This document shows positions 52,291 through 52,363 of a DNA stretch of 52,363 nucleotides, in pieces. A program made the position numbers and the translations under genes. Source of the stretch: an uncultured Mucilaginibacter sp. (lineage in GTDB: Bacteria; Bacteroidota; Bacteroidia; Sphingobacteriales; Sphingobacteriaceae); NCBI GenBank assembly GCA_903915155.1, contig CAIWRU010000099.1:1-52363 (forward strand), in the 5' to 3' direction. The notes under the pieces were generated by a model. The model was given only the letters and a program-made list of their open reading frames with translations, was not told where the DNA came from and made no database searches. The stretch's first letter is position 1; each line of letters starts with the position of its first letter.

Positions 52291-52363
52291 GGAGTGGTAG
52301 TTCAGCTGGTTAGAATACATGCCTGTCACGCATGGGGTCGCGGGTTCGAGTCCCGTCCATTCC
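52291..52363 (+). tRNA. tRNA-Asp (anticodon GTC), cut at window end
   Basis: The acceptor arm GGAGTGG pairs with CCATTCC at the end (one G-U). The anticodon stem CATGC/GCATG encloses CTGTCAC with anticodon GTC. The T-arm GCGGGTTCGAGTCCCGT is standard. The sequence closely matches the bacterial tRNA-Asp consensus. The window ends at the last acceptor-stem base, so the discriminator base and any CCA are not visible. Confidence 0.96.

Overview
The window looks like chromosomal DNA of a Bacteroidetes bacterium of the Sphingobacteriaceae (Mucilaginibacter/Pedobacter-like). Evidence: promoters of the Bacteroidetes type TTTG-N19-TAnnTTTG before tRNA-Asp and rimP, S9/GH20/GH18/GH10-like secreted hydrolases, FtsX-type permeases with two MacB-like halves, a BlaI/M56 pair, and many short palindromic repeats scattered between genes. 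The species assignment is inferred from protein style, not from a search.

Layout. 1-7.8 kb: secreted S9 peptidase, two GNAT acetyltransferases, secreted GH20 hexosaminidase, rarA and an AlkA-like glycosylase. 7.8-14.3 kb: a cyanophycin locus (cphA divergent from cphB, then an isoaspartyl peptidase/asparaginase) flanked by two exported proteins of unknown role. 14.4-20.1 kb: Prc-type protease, a small beta-barrel, and a nuclease-ligase DNA-repair pair whose genes overlap by ATGA. 20.2-25.3 kb: DUF1835 protein, Hsp20 and a small partner, a repeat-rich non-coding stretch with a helically phased GTT array, a GH10-like hydrolase and a membrane coiled-coil protein. 25.4-33.1 kb: uvrA, an ECF sigma factor with a small downstream gene, an ABC permease, nth. 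33.1-35.3 kb: a small AT-rich accessory stretch (UPF0175 orphan, DUF4238 protein) bounded by repeat debris and a duplicated tail of the neighbouring araC gene. 35.3-38.7 kb: AraC regulator divergent from a phytanoyl-CoA dioxygenase-like gene, GH18 lipoprotein, small lipoprotein. 38.7-43.5 kb: rimP-nusA-infB with an exact promoter and a terminator-like hairpin in the leader. 43.5-46.6 kb: a tiny histidine-rich exported protein, a PEP mutase/isocitrate-lyase family enzyme, a FAD oxidoreductase and an unknown. 46.8-49.1 kb: BlaI-type repressor with its operator inside its own promoter, and an M56 sensor protease carrying a LytM-like domain without metal ligands. 49.2-52.2 kb: uxuA-kdgK-eda, the lower hexuronate pathway. 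52.3 kb: tRNA-Asp, cut at the window edge.

Themes. Genome maintenance is well represented (rarA, AlkA-like, exonuclease/ligase, uvrA, nth). Polymer turnover is the second theme: cyanophycin made and broken down inside the cell, and glycans and peptides attacked outside it. No phage, insertion sequence, CRISPR array or integrase gene was seen. The most unusual signals are non-coding or at gene edges: the phased GTT array upstream of hsp20, the overlapping palindromes in the blaI promoter, the leader hairpin of rimP-nusA-infB, repeats that supply protein tails, stop-codon flanks and ribosome-binding sites, and the decaying copy of the araC 3' end.
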